DNA of 64,000 bases, from NCBI GenBank assembly GCA_026415715.1, contig JAOAGO010000012.1, positions 1-64,000 on the forward strand. The letters run 5' to 3'. The stretch comes from Chitinophagaceae bacterium. GTDB lineage: Bacteria > Bacteroidota > Bacteroidia > Chitinophagales > Chitinophagaceae. The notes beneath the pieces were generated by a model, which was not told where the DNA came from, made no database searches, and was given only the letters and a program-made list of their open reading frames with translations. Position numbers and translations under genes: made by a program. Positions 17,534 to 26,430 of this stretch are shown here, one piece after another; position 1 is the stretch's first letter, and the number at the start of each line of letters is the position of its first letter.

Positions 17534-18406
17534 TTGCAGCTATCCGTCATCATAGTAAGCTATAATGTATGCCGCCTGCTGGAACAATGTCTATCTTCAG
17601 TACTGAGGTCCATGCAGGGAATCAGCGGCGAAATTATTGTGATTGACAATCATTCTGCCGACGAAACAAAAAATCGCCTGCCGCCTCTTTTTCCGAAAGT
17701 TCAATTTGTTTTCAATGATCAAAACAGAGGATTTGCCACCGCCTGCAATCAGGCACTTTCTCTGGCCAAAGGAAAATATATTTTATTTCTGAACCCCGAC
17801 ACCACGGTAACGGAAGATTGCTTCGGCAAATGCATAGCCTTTCTGGAACAAAATCCGGAGGCCGGTGCGCTGGGCGTACATATGGTTGATGAAAAGGGTA
17901 AATTTCTCAAAGAGTCAAGAAGAGCATTTCCGACTCCGTTGGTTTCTTTTTTTAAATTGTTTGGTTTAACCGGACTTTTTCCCTCCTCTCCGTTATTTGC
18001 AAGGTACTACATGGGTCATCTTCCCGAAAATAAAATTCATGAAACAGAAGTACTGGCCGGCGCATTTATGATGGTTCGTCGGGAAGCGCTGAACAAAACC
18101 GGAGGTTTTGACGAACGTTTTTTTATGTACGGCGAAGATATTGACCTCAGCTGGCGACTGATTCAGGCCGGGTACAAAAATTATTATTTCCCCGAAACTA
18201 CCATTGTTCATTACAAAGGGGGAAGCACCGTTAAAAACAAAAAATATTATGATCGTTTTTTCGGCGCCATGAAGTTGTTTGTAAAAAAATATTACGCGAA
18301 AAACCCGTTATTCATGTATTTTCTGCTGGCCGGAATAGAAATTCGAAAGCAGCTCTCGTTGTTTGTTTATTTCTTACGGAAAATTATCAGGAAAAAATTC
18401 AAATAG
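17534..18406 (+). CDS. Family 2 glycosyltransferase
   Basis: Transfers a sugar (perhaps rhamnose) to a glycan acceptor at the inner membrane face. The GT-A core starts at once (MQLSVIIVSYN), followed by IIVIDNHSAD, NRGFATACN, the DXD-like FLNPDTT, and GGFDERFFMYGEDIDLSWRL with the ED acceptor-side motif. WbbL/rhamnosyltransferase-like proteins have this layout. The start must be TTG: an in-frame stop (TGA at 17522) lies just upstream and there is no in-frame ATG before the core. The N terminus MQLSVIIVSYN is typical of the family, so this is probably a real TTG start. Confidence 0.85.
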   Translation: MQLSVIIVSYNVCRLLEQCLSSVLRSMQGISGEIIVIDNHSADETKNRLPPLFPKVQFVFNDQNRGFATACNQALSLAKGKYILFLNPDTTVTEDCFGKCIAFLEQNPEAGALGVHMVDEKGKFLKESRRAFPTPLVSFFKLFGLTGLFPSSPLFARYYMGHLPENKIHETEVLAGAFMMVRREALNKTGGFDERFFMYGEDIDLSWRLIQAGYKNYYFPETTIVHYKGGSTVKNKKYYDRFFGAMKLFVKKYYAKNPLFMYFLLAGIEIRKQLSLFVYFLRKIIRKKFK

Positions 18407-18498
18407 CTACCGTTCGTCAATTTCCTAAACCTCAAAGCTCGCTTGCTCTGTGAAAATTATCACTGATAAACAGGAAGAAAGGGGATTATAATTTTTGC

Positions 18499-19746
18499 TT
18501 AAAATATGTACCCCAGCAACAGGCAGAACAATACAATAACCGGAGGAGGAACCTTATGAAAAAAATACAGCAGAATAAAAGTACCGGCAAACACCACGAT
18601 ATTCACAACACTGATGGTTTTCATGTCAATCATGGAAACATCTTTCAGGATATAAAACGTGGAAGCAAACATAATAGCCACAACGGCAGCATTGATACCT
18701 TCCAGCGAACGATAAATGACTGCATATTTTTTTAAGTTATGCCAAACGGGATAAAAGAAAAGTACCAGTAAGGCGCTGGGCAGAAAAATGGCCACCAGGC
18801 CAATCAGACAACCCAGCAGTTGCATTTTAGTTCCCATGTCTTTAAGTGCCATACCGCCGGCAAATGCCGCTATGGAAAACACCGGCCCCGGAACTGCCCT
18901 CACAATACCCATGCCGGTGTACATATCTTCCGCATCAATTTGAATGGCATTCGGGTTTTTTATTTTTACCCGCTCCTCTTCCGGACGAACACTCCATTGT
19001 TCATACATTAGCGGAATCAGCACCTGGCCACCGCCAAACACCAGGCTGCCCATACGGTACGTATTTTCGAAAAGGTTAATCAGCTTACGGTTGGGCCAGT
19101 CATTTTTCCTAGCCGTTTCGCTGAGAATTCCGGCAGCAATAAAAAGAATACCGAAAAGCCAGATATTCCACCATTTTATCTTTCTCGGCTTTTGTTCGGT
19201 TTGAGGAATCCGCTTGCTGCTGAAATTGGTAACTATGCCCGCCCCAACAATCAGAGCAGGGAAAATCCAGGTATTTCCAAAAAGAAAATATGTGATGATG
19301 GTTCCCGTTACCAGAATGATTCGGGTTATGGTGTTTTTTATAGCCGAAGGGTAAGCCGATACCGCTGCATAAGCTAAAAATCCTGCTGCCATCGGAGGCA
19401 GAAACTTAAAAATATCGGTGCCCAGTTGTTTTTTGTCAATATATCCCAGCAAAAACGATAGCGAACCCATTAAGATTCCCGCCGGCAAAATCCATATCAG
19501 CAGGGTAAGCACGGCCAGGCTCACGCCGCCGCGTTTGTATCCGATCAATGTAAGGGTTTGTGTGGAAGAGGCGCCCGGCAATAACTGACAGAAGGCATTA
19601 AACTCCATTAGCTCTTCCACCGTAACATAAGCCCTTTTTCGAACAAAATTTTTCATCATTAATCCCATGTGCGCTTGTGGCCCGCCAAATGCAGTAATGC
19701 TGTGTAGGAATACCATTTTTAAAAAAGGAATATGGCGAAGCAACAT
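18499..19746 (-). CDS. chrA: Chromate transporter (ChrA, two-domain)
   Basis: Inner-membrane chromate-extruding CHR family protein. Two homologous halves are visible: FGGPQAHMG with [17 protein letters not shown] in the first, and [15 protein letters not shown] with [16 protein letters not shown] in the second. About ten hydrophobic helices fill 415 aa, the normal long-chain ChrA size. Some CHR proteins may transport other anions. It is a single gene with no regulator beside it. It converges on the glycosyltransferase gene; the 92-base gap shows no hairpin. Confidence 0.9.
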   Translation of the reverse strand: MLLRHIPFLKMVFLHSITAFGGPQAHMGLMMKNFVRKRAYVTVEELMEFNAFCQLLPGASSTQTLTLIGYKRGGVSLAVLTLLIWILPAGILMGSLSFLLGYIDKKQLGTDIFKFLPPMAAGFLAYAAVSAYPSAIKNTITRIILVTGTIITYFLFGNTWIFPALIVGAGIVTNFSSKRIPQTEQKPRKIKWWNIWLFGILFIAAGILSETARKNDWPNRKLINLFENTYRMGSLVFGGGQVLIPLMYEQWSVRPEEERVKIKNPNAIQIDAEDMYTGMGIVRAVPGPVFSIAAFAGGMALKDMGTKMQLLGCLIGLVAIFLPSALLVLFFYPVWHNLKKYAVIYRSLEGINAAVVAIMFASTFYILKDVSMIDMKTISVVNIVVFAGTFILLYFFHKVPPPVIVLFCLLLGYIF

Positions 19747-19834
19747 GGGCTAAAAATAAAAAATTTGGTATTTATGGCCTATCCGGTTTTTCATTCATCC
19801 AATTTCCTCTAAATTCACTCCTAAATTTCTATAC

Positions 19835-21151
19835 ATGAAAAAAATCCTTTTTTGTTCGGGCATTATCTTATTGACCTGTTTCGCGACGGCTCAAAAGCAA
19901 ACGACCGATAAACTGAAAATGAAAATCGATGAAGCAGCCCGGAAGATAGAGCCGAAATGCATTGCGTGGAGAAGGGATTTTCATCAGTTTCCGGAACTCA
20001 GCAACCGTGAATTCCGAACAGCCAAAATCGTGGCAGAACATTTGAAAAAATTAGGCATTGAAACAAAAGAGGGAGTGGCTAAAACCGGAGTAGTGGGCAT
20101 ATTAAGAGGAACAAAACCCGGGCCTTGTGTGGCGCTCAGGGCCGATATGGATGCATTGCCGATAACCGAAAGAACCCCGGTACCGTTTGCATCGCGCCAA
20201 ACGGCAGAATACAACGGCCAAACAGTGGGTGTTATGCACGCCTGCGGTCATGATGCGCACACCGCCATACTGATGGCCGTGGCCGAAATTCTTGCCGGCA
20301 TGAAAAATGAATTGCGCGGAACCGTGAAGTTCATCTTTCAGCCTGCCGAAGAGGGAGCACCCGAAGGCGAAGAAGGCGGAGCACCGCTCATGATAAAAGA
20401 AGGGGTAATGGATAATCCGAAAGTGGATGTCATTTTCGGGCTTCATATCGGGGCTGAGAGGCCCGCCGGATTGATTGAATATAAAAAAGGAGCTGCCATG
20501 GCCTCTTCCGATGTTTTTAAGATAGTAATTAAAGGAAAAGGCGGCCATGGTTCTCAGCCCTGGAAAGCCGTTGACCCGGTAGCCATCGCCGCACAGGTTA
20601 TTCAGGGGCTTCAGCATATCGTGAGCCGGCAAACCGAACTGACCAAAGCTCCCGCCGTCATTTCCGTGACGATGGTAGATGCCGGCGTCAGGCAAAACAT
20701 CATTCCCGAAGAATGTGTTCTTCAGGGCACCATTCGCACATTGGATAGCAAAATGCAGGAACAGATTCACGAAAAAATAAAACATACAGCAGAAAAAATT
20801 GCCGAAGCGGGCGGCGCCTCCGCCACCGTAAATATTGTTACCCGCACACTGGTAACGTACAATACACCCGAGCTGGTAGAACAAATGCTTCCAGCTTTAC
20901 GCAAAGCCGTGGGAGATGATTTAGTGAAAGAGGGTAACTGGGTTACGGGAGCGGAAGATTTTTCATACTACGGCACAAAAGCGCCGGCATTTTTCTTTTA
21001 CCTCGGCGGCATGAAACCCGGTGATGATCCGCAAAAAGCGGCTCCGCATCATACGGCAGATTTTTATATTGACGAAAGCGGATTTATCAACGGCATAAAA
21101 GCATTTTGTCATCTGGTGTTTGATTACATGAATAAATCGCAGGCCCGATAA
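19835..21151 (+). CDS. M20 family amidohydrolase, secreted
   Basis: Zinc/manganese-dependent N-acyl amino acid hydrolase of the IAA-amidohydrolase/carboxypeptidase Ss1 group. A signal peptide (about 1-19) is followed by the metal-binding MHACGHDAHT, FQPAEEGAPEGEEGG with the catalytic Glu pair, a lid/dimerisation domain, and a late metal His region (APHHTADFYID). It is 438 aa long and probably periplasmic. By family it trims acyl or aryl groups from amino acids. Exact substrate unknown. Confidence 0.9.
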   Translation: MKKILFCSGIILLTCFATAQKQTTDKLKMKIDEAARKIEPKCIAWRRDFHQFPELSNREFRTAKIVAEHLKKLGIETKEGVAKTGVVGILRGTKPGPCVALRADMDALPITERTPVPFASRQTAEYNGQTVGVMHACGHDAHTAILMAVAEILAGMKNELRGTVKFIFQPAEEGAPEGEEGGAPLMIKEGVMDNPKVDVIFGLHIGAERPAGLIEYKKGAAMASSDVFKIVIKGKGGHGSQPWKAVDPVAIAAQVIQGLQHIVSRQTELTKAPAVISVTMVDAGVRQNIIPEECVLQGTIRTLDSKMQEQIHEKIKHTAEKIAEAGGASATVNIVTRTLVTYNTPELVEQMLPALRKAVGDDLVKEGNWVTGAEDFSYYGTKAPAFFFYLGGMKPGDDPQKAAPHHTADFYIDESGFINGIKAFCHLVFDYMNKSQAR

Positions 21152-21390
21152 CAGCTTCCCGGCTTTTTTACTTGTTTTGAATTACCGTATAAGCAGTATG
21201 TGTTCAATGAAATACCTAAACCGTACACTATTACTCCTATATTAATTTTTTTCTGAAAAAATTGAAATAAATCTCGGTCGGGACATATCGAAACGGAACG
21301 ACTTCTGTTCCGGGATGCTGAAATTTATCGCAGAATTTTCAAAAAAATATTGTTGAAAAAATTTCAAATCAAAGCAAAAGATTTCACGCT

Positions 21391-23253
21391 TCACCTTCCC
21401 ATATACACCATCAAAATCTGAACATCGCTGGGGTTTATTCCTGAAATGCGGCTGGCTTGTCCCAACGTTCGGGGTTTGATGCGGGTAAGTTTTTCGCGGG
21501 CCTCATTGCCCAACGCAGTGATTTTTCCATAGTCAAACGTTTCGGGAATCGGCAGTTCTTCCAGTTCTGCCATGCGCCGCACCAGCTCTTTTTCTTTCTG
21601 TATATAAACGTCATATTTTATTTGAATGGCGGCCTGCTCTACTTGTTCCCTGCTGAACACCGACAACTCTTTTTTAAGTTGCGGTACGGCTTCGGCCAGA
21701 TCATAAATTTCCATATCGGGACGTAACAACAGTTTCTGTAATTTTTGTTTTTCCGCAACCGTCGAGCCGTTCCGTGATATCAGCCACCCGTTTATTTCTT
21801 CAGGAGTAACAGACATGTTTGACAACAGTTCTTTTATTTTTTCCACCGCCCTCTTTTTTTCATTTACTCTCTGCATCCGCTCTTCCGATGCCAGGCCCAG
21901 CCGATAACTCAGTTCGGTAAGCCTTAAGTCGGCATTATCCTGCCGCAAAAGAGTTCTGTATTCTGCCCGGGAAGTAAACATCCGGTAGGGCTCCTGTGTG
22001 CCTTTGGTAATCAGGTCGTCAATCAGCACACCGATATAAGCATCGCTTCGTTTTAAAATAAAAGGCTCTTGATTATTGATTTTCAAATGGGCATTAATCC
22101 CGGCCATCAGGCCCTGGCAAGCTGCTTCTTCATACCCTGTGGTACCATTAATTTGTCCGGCAAAAAACAAATTTTCAATAAGCCTTGTCTCTAATGAATA
22201 ATTTAGTTGGGTAGGGGGAAAATAATCATACTCAATGGCATATCCGGGCCTGAACATTTTAGCGTTTTCAAAACCCGGAATTCTACGAAGAGCTTCGTAT
22301 TGAATTTCTTCAGGCAATGAGGTAGAAAATCCGTTAACGTAAACTTCTACTGTGTTCCATCCTTCCGGTTCCACGAAAATCTGATGACGTTCTCTTTCTG
22401 CAAAGCGATTAATTTTATCTTCAATGCTGGGACAGTAGCGGGGCCCTACCCCTTCTATGCGACCGGTAAACATTGGGCTTCGGTCGAAACCGGTTTTCAG
22501 AATTTCGTGAACCTCTTTGTTGGTATATGTTATCCAGCAGCTGCGTTGTTTTTTTGGTTTTGGGGTTTCTGTAAATGAAAATCCGGTTATTTCCGCATCG
22601 CCCGGCTGCTCTTCCATTTTTGAGTAATCCAGCGAACGGCCATCTACCCTTGGAGGTGTGCCGGTTTTCAGCCGGTCGCTTTCGAAACCCAGAGAAACCA
22701 GCTGTTCGGTAAGTCCGGTAGCAGCTTTTTCGGCAACGCGGCCTCCTCCGAATTGTTTTTCGCCTATATGAATTACGCCGTTCAGAAAGGTTCCGTTTGT
22801 CAGCACAACGGCTTTAGCTTTGATTTCATGGCCCAGTCCGGTTACAACGCCGATGCATCTCTGGTCTTTTATGATAAGCCCCTTCACCATATCCTGATAA
22901 AAATCGAGGTTTGGGGTGAACTCCAGCATTTCTCTCCATTTCAGGTGAAAGAGCATCCTGTCGTTTTGAGCCCGGGGGCTCCACATTGCCGGGCCTTTAC
23001 TTCTGTTCAGCATTCTGAACTGGATGGTTGTATGGTCAGTAACTATGCCCGAATATCCGCCCAGGGCATCAATTTCCCTCACGATTTGCCCTTTTGCAAT
23101 ACCTCCCATGGCCGGATTACAGCTCATCTGGGCAATCGTCTGCATGTTCATGGTAATCAGTAAGGTGCGTGACCCCAGATTGGCAGCTGCTGCCGCCGCT
23201 TCGCATCCGGCATGGCCGGCCCCGACTACTATAATATCATATTCCGGAAACAT
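21391..23253 (-). CDS. mnmG: tRNA uridine 5-carboxymethylaminomethyl modification enzyme MnmG (GidA)
   Basis: FAD-dependent partner of MnmE that modifies U34 of tRNAs. FAD site GAGHAGCEAA (11-20 region), MSCNPAMGGIAKGQ, and the catalytic Cys regions are present, and the 620 aa length is exactly the family size. A C-terminal helical domain ends with TLGQASRISGINPSDV. mnmE is not in the window. mnmG is often near the origin of replication in bacteria, which fits the other origin marks here. Confidence 0.97.
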   Translation of the reverse strand: MFPEYDIIVVGAGHAGCEAAAAAANLGSRTLLITMNMQTIAQMSCNPAMGGIAKGQIVREIDALGGYSGIVTDHTTIQFRMLNRSKGPAMWSPRAQNDRMLFHLKWREMLEFTPNLDFYQDMVKGLIIKDQRCIGVVTGLGHEIKAKAVVLTNGTFLNGVIHIGEKQFGGGRVAEKAATGLTEQLVSLGFESDRLKTGTPPRVDGRSLDYSKMEEQPGDAEITGFSFTETPKPKKQRSCWITYTNKEVHEILKTGFDRSPMFTGRIEGVGPRYCPSIEDKINRFAERERHQIFVEPEGWNTVEVYVNGFSTSLPEEIQYEALRRIPGFENAKMFRPGYAIEYDYFPPTQLNYSLETRLIENLFFAGQINGTTGYEEAACQGLMAGINAHLKINNQEPFILKRSDAYIGVLIDDLITKGTQEPYRMFTSRAEYRTLLRQDNADLRLTELSYRLGLASEERMQRVNEKKRAVEKIKELLSNMSVTPEEINGWLISRNGSTVAEKQKLQKLLLRPDMEIYDLAEAVPQLKKELSVFSREQVEQAAIQIKYDVYIQKEKELVRRMAELEELPIPETFDYGKITALGNEAREKLTRIKPRTLGQASRISGINPSDVQILMVYMGR

Positions 23254-23261
23254 AATTTTTG

Positions 23262-23269
23262 CAAAGATA
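23262..23269 (-). promoter_or_regulatory. TATCTTTG -7-like box at mnmG
   Basis: Exact TANNTTTG match on the minus strand, 8 bases before the mnmG ATG. No clear -33 TTTG. It predicts a near-leaderless transcript. Confidence 0.45.
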
Positions 23270-23311
23270 AAATAACAAATCAGCAGATTTTACTTTCTGT
23301 AAAGCAGGTTA

Positions 23312-23327
23312 TGTTTCACGTGAAAAA
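23312..23327 (+). promoter_or_regulatory. parS: parS-like ParB binding site 1
   Basis: TGTTTCACGTGAAAAA matches the widely conserved 16-bp parS (TGTTTCACGTGAAACA) at 15 of 16 positions, with the CACGTG core intact. It lies between mnmG and ybeY, 24 bases from the second copy. Confidence 0.85.
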
Positions 23328-23332
23328 CGAAA

Positions 23333-23803
23333 TCATTCGTTCGGCCTGCGTGTTTCACGTGAAACTTTTTCCTGGTTTGCGAGATATTTATTAAGATAAA
23401 AATTTTCCTTTTCCCTCATTCTTAGTTGGTCTTTTGGGCTTTTGTCAGTATACCCGCACAAATGCAACACCCCATGAAATATAACTCTTAAAAGTTCACA
23501 GCGGAAGGATGTCTTATACGTTTTTGCATTTTCCCTTACGCGGTCAATACTGATAAAAATATCCGCAACCACTTTGGGTGAATTTTTGTATTCAAAAGTC
23601 AGAATATCGGTGTAATAATGATGCCCAAGATATTTCCGATTCATTTTCAATAAATAAGCGTCTGAACAAAAAACGAAATTAACCGCCCCGGGTTTCTTTT
23701 TTTCTGCCCGGAAAATTCTTTCAATAAAGGCTTTCAGATCGGTCGTTTTGTCCAAACGGCATTTTTTTTCGTAAAAAAAGCAAACAGCCCTGTTTTTCAT
23801 CAT
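23333..23803 (-). CDS. ybeY: Endoribonuclease YbeY (rRNA maturation factor)
   Basis: Metal-dependent RNase needed for 16S rRNA processing and ribosome quality control. The metal motif is HGVLHLCGYTDKS: the first two His are present, but the third His of the classic HGxLHLxGYDH is replaced. I believe Bacteroidota YbeY commonly show this change. YTDILTFEY matches the conserved DVLSFP region. It has 156 aa, the usual size. Its last codons (VSRET) are encoded by a parS-like site, so the 3' end is under double selection. Confidence 0.88.
   Translation of the reverse strand: MMKNRAVCFFYEKKCRLDKTTDLKAFIERIFRAEKKKPGAVNFVFCSDAYLLKMNRKYLGHHYYTDILTFEYKNSPKVVADIFISIDRVRENAKTYKTSFRCELLRVIFHGVLHLCGYTDKSPKDQLRMREKENFYLNKYLANQEKVSRETRRPNE
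23351..23366 (+). promoter_or_regulatory. parS: parS-like ParB binding site 2, inside ybeY
   Basis: TGTTTCACGTGAAACT matches parS at 15 of 16 positions and contains the perfect 14-bp palindrome GTTTCACGTGAAAC (23352-23365). It lies in the 3' coding end of ybeY. Two copies within 55 bases are very unlikely by chance. Confidence 0.9.
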
Positions 23804-23840
23804 TTTTCTAAAAGAGTAAGCAAATGTAAATCAATCATAT

Positions 23841-23848
23841 TAGTTTTG
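23841..23848 (+). promoter_or_regulatory. TAGTTTTG -7-like box at feoA
   Basis: Exact TANNTTTG match 7 bases before the feoA ATG. The -33 position lacks TTTG. It predicts a near-leaderless feoA-nadD transcript. Confidence 0.45.
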
Positions 23849-23855
23849 CCTTCTG

Positions 23856-24092
23856 ATGAAAATGACCATAAAACTATCAGAATTAAAGCCGGGACAGTCA
23901 GGTATAATCAAAGAATTCGGAACTTCAGACATTCATATCAAACTTCTGGAAATGGGTTTTATTCCCGGCGAAAAAATCGTTATGGAACAAATTGCCCCCC
24001 TGGGCGACCCGGTTTCCGTAACGGTGGCCGGTTATCAACTCAGCCTGAGGCTGGAGGAGGCCGAAAAAATATTAATTGAGATAAACAATTGA
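23856..24092 (+). CDS. feoA: FeoA-domain protein, orphan
   Basis: Small SH3-like FeoA domain (78 aa): LSELKPGQSGIIKEF, then LLEMGFIPGEKIVMEQIAPLGDPVSV, then YQLSLRLEEAEKILIE, all typical of FeoA. FeoA normally assists the ferrous iron transporter FeoB, but no feoB is nearby; nadD follows after 16 bases. It may act on a distant FeoB or have another role. The second ATG (MTIKLSEL) is also a possible start. Confidence 0.88.
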   Translation: MKMTIKLSELKPGQSGIIKEFGTSDIHIKLLEMGFIPGEKIVMEQIAPLGDPVSVTVAGYQLSLRLEEAEKILIEINN

Positions 24093-24108
24093 TTATCAAT
24101 AATTTATC

Positions 24109-24681
24109 ATGAATATCGGGCTCTATTTCGGCTCTTTTAATCCCATTCACATTGCCCACCTTATTATTGCCAACTACATTTTAAACGAAACGGATATTGA
24201 AAAAATCTGGTTTGTGGTAAGCCCTCAGAATCCCCTGAAGCCATCGGGCGAACTGCTCAACGAATATCAAAGGCTTCATCTGGTAAGACTGGCCGTAGAA
24301 GACGAGCCCCGCATGAAGGCTTCCGACATTGAATTTTATCTTCCTCGCCCCTCTTACACCATTGATACCCTAACGTATCTGAATGAAAAATATCCCGAAT
24401 ACAGATTTTGCATCATCATGGGCAGCGACAGCTATCAAAACCTGCCGAAATGGAAAAATTATGAGCAGCTGCTCCGACATTATCCGTTGTACATTTACCG
24501 AAGGCCCGGCTTTGATCTTACGGAATTGAAAGGCGCCGAAATTCATGTATTGGATGCACCGCTGCTACACATCTCAGCCTCGCTTATCCGTAAATATCTG
24601 CGCGAAGGAAAATCCATTCGCTTTTTCGTGCCCGAAAAAGTATTTGAAGAAATTATGCGTGCCGGCTATTACCGGAACTAA
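24109..24681 (+). CDS. nadD: Nicotinate-nucleotide adenylyltransferase
   Basis: Adenylates nicotinate mononucleotide to deamido-NAD. Nucleotidyltransferase signature GLYFGSFNPIHIAH at the N terminus, middle segments SDIEFYLPRPSYTIDTL and FCIIMGSDSYQNLPKW, and the C-terminal ISASLIRKYLREGKSI corresponding to the ISSTxIR motif. It has 190 aa, as expected. It is co-directional with feoA (16-base gap). With nadA at 6.6 kb it covers two steps of NAD synthesis. Confidence 0.95.
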   Translation: MNIGLYFGSFNPIHIAHLIIANYILNETDIEKIWFVVSPQNPLKPSGELLNEYQRLHLVRLAVEDEPRMKASDIEFYLPRPSYTIDTLTYLNEKYPEYRFCIIMGSDSYQNLPKWKNYEQLLRHYPLYIYRRPGFDLTELKGAEIHVLDAPLLHISASLIRKYLREGKSIRFFVPEKVFEEIMRAGYYRN

Positions 24682-24964
24682 GGATAAAATTCTGTATATC
24701 TCAATTTTTAACCTGGCAGATAAACAATCTTTCCCGCAAAGCCAAATTCAGTAAACTTTTAACCGGTATGGCAACGAACACAGTTTTTTCCTTTTTTCAA
24801 GAGTTCACATGAATTTAATATGGATTTTCAGCAGCTTCATACCAGGGTTTTATTTTCATATTTAAATAATTTCAGGATGCTAAGCGGGGTCATTGCTTGT
24901 AGTGAGATAAATCAGGGGACGCCTGAAAGATAATTTTTAATTTTATTAATCAAAACCAAATAGC

Positions 24965-25792
24965 ATGAAAGCCATTATAGTTTCCACCGATTTTTCTCCG
25001 GCCGCAACACATGCCATGCACTATGCCCTGGATATGGCTATGAAAATTCAGGCCAGCGTCATTTTTTATCATGCCTATCAGGTTCCCGTCAGTTATTCCG
25101 ACGTGCCCCTGATGCTGGTTTCGGTGGAAGAGTTAAAACAATCGGCCGGGGAAAAATTAGATGAGCTAAAAAACAATGCAGAACGGATTACCTCCGGAAA
25201 AATTAAAATTTATACCGAATTGCGGATGGGTGATGTGATTGATGAACTGCAGAACCTGTGCGAACACATCAAACCGTTTGCCGTGGTGATGGGTACAAAA
25301 GGCGCTTCGGGTTTGGAAAGAGTATTGTTTGGAAGCAATACGCTCACAGCCATTCGTCATCTTACCTGGCCGGTTATTTGTGTTCCGCCCGGAAAACTTT
25401 TCGGCGAAGGAATTAAAAAAATCGGTTTTGCCTGCGACTTTAAAAATGTAGTGGAAACCACACCGGCCGATGTGATTATAAACTTCACCAAAGAATTTGG
25501 CGCCGAACTGCATGTATTGAATGTAGATTATCGTGACAGAAGTTTCAGGCCCGACACACCGGAGCAATCTGCCCTGCTGCATACCCTGCTGCAGGAAGCC
25601 AATCCGCAGTATCATTTCATAGAGCATGAAGACATTGAAGACGGCATTAATGATTTTGCGGAAAAAAATAACCTGGACCTGATAATTGCCATCCCCAAAA
25701 AACACAAATTGCTGGAATCGTTATTTAAACCCAGCTCCACCCGCCAACTGGTATTTGAGTCTCGCGTTCCCGTCATGTGTATTCATGAATAG
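24965..25792 (+). CDS. Universal stress protein, two UspA domains
   Basis: Tandem Usp protein (275 aa). The first domain (1-145) begins KAIIVSTDFSPAATHAMHYA and has the ATP-binding loop GTKGASGLERVLFGSNT. The second (about 150-275) keeps the fold (LDLIIAIPKKHKLLE, VPVMCIHE) but lacks the glycine loop, so probably only the first binds nucleotide. It is cytosolic, and the role is stress survival by family. It stands alone after a 283-base gap in which I see no other feature. Confidence 0.88.
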   Translation: MKAIIVSTDFSPAATHAMHYALDMAMKIQASVIFYHAYQVPVSYSDVPLMLVSVEELKQSAGEKLDELKNNAERITSGKIKIYTELRMGDVIDELQNLCEHIKPFAVVMGTKGASGLERVLFGSNTLTAIRHLTWPVICVPPGKLFGEGIKKIGFACDFKNVVETTPADVIINFTKEFGAELHVLNVDYRDRSFRPDTPEQSALLHTLLQEANPQYHFIEHEDIEDGINDFAEKNNLDLIIAIPKKHKLLESLFKPSSTRQLVFESRVPVMCIHE

Positions 25793-25841
25793 CTTTGGGG
25801 CCGGGGCAGAAAAGCAGGCAAAAATTTTACAGGTTAGGATT

Positions 25842-25849
25842 TACATTTG
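25842..25849 (+). promoter_or_regulatory. TACATTTG -7-like box before the hypothetical at 25864
   Basis: TANNTTTG match 14 bases upstream of the ATG at 25864. It supports that ATG over an earlier alternative start at 25795. No -33 TTTG in place. Confidence 0.4.
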
Positions 25850-25863
25850 TAAAAAAATACTTC

Positions 25864-26418
25864 ATGAGTCAGGTAGATCAAACCACATTGGGTATAGGCA
25901 CCCGCCTGCAACATACATTACACGGCCCCGGGGTAATTGTAGGAATAAAATATGCCACCTATTTAATTTCATTTATTCATGTGGGCATAAAGGAAATAGA
26001 CAAAACAGACCCGCAGCTGGAAGAAATTATTCCCGAAAACGTATCGGTTGAAGTGGAAACCATGAGCCAGGTGGAACAGTCGCTGCTCAAAATCCTGAAA
26101 ATGTGGGGCGGCATCACGGAAACGGTTCCTCTGGGCGACAAGTGGGTAAAAGGAACCATGATTCTTCAGCCTTTCGACAAATCATTAAAACCCAAAGAAA
26201 TTCCGATTGAAGATTTCTTTCACAAAATCGTGATGCTGAGAGACCGGCTGCGGGTGCTGGAACAACATATCAACAGCAATAAAAAACTGACTGACGAAGA
26301 AAAAATTGACCTGCAACAATACATTACCCGTTGCTACGGTTCGCTTACTACATTTAATGTTTTATTCAAAAACCGCGAACATTGGTTTGTGGGTGAAAAA
26401 GGCAACAGGGAAGAATAA
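25864..26418 (+). CDS. Conserved hypothetical with an SH3/tudor-like N-terminal segment
   Basis: 184 aa, cytosolic, no named family recognised. Residues about 8-45 (GIGTRLQHTLHGPGVIVGIK...) resemble the small beta-barrel at the C terminus of UvrD/PcrA (compare VGKKVQHLRFGFGTVIKMEG in the helicase at 50.7-53.0 kb). The remainder is largely helical and charged, with a tryptophan-containing middle (MWGGITETVPLGDKW). Binding to nucleic acid or RNA polymerase is an inference from the barrel only. The ATG at 25864 is chosen because of the TACATTTG box before it. Confidence 0.6.
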   Translation: MSQVDQTTLGIGTRLQHTLHGPGVIVGIKYATYLISFIHVGIKEIDKTDPQLEEIIPENVSVEVETMSQVEQSLLKILKMWGGITETVPLGDKWVKGTMILQPFDKSLKPKEIPIEDFFHKIVMLRDRLRVLEQHINSNKKLTDEEKIDLQQYITRCYGSLTTFNVLFKNREHWFVGEKGNREE

Positions 26419-26430
26419 TTTATATCCGGG

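Noticed and set aside
17489-17563. Frameshift at the start of the glycosyltransferase gene
   Set aside because: ATGs at 17489 and 17521 lead to stops in other frames, but the TTG at 17534 gives the normal family N terminus directly, so no frameshift is needed.
21294-21312. CGGAAC/GTTCCG hairpin in the gap after the M20 gene
   Set aside because: Six pairs with no T-tract and no clear gene to serve; too weak to call a terminator or operator.
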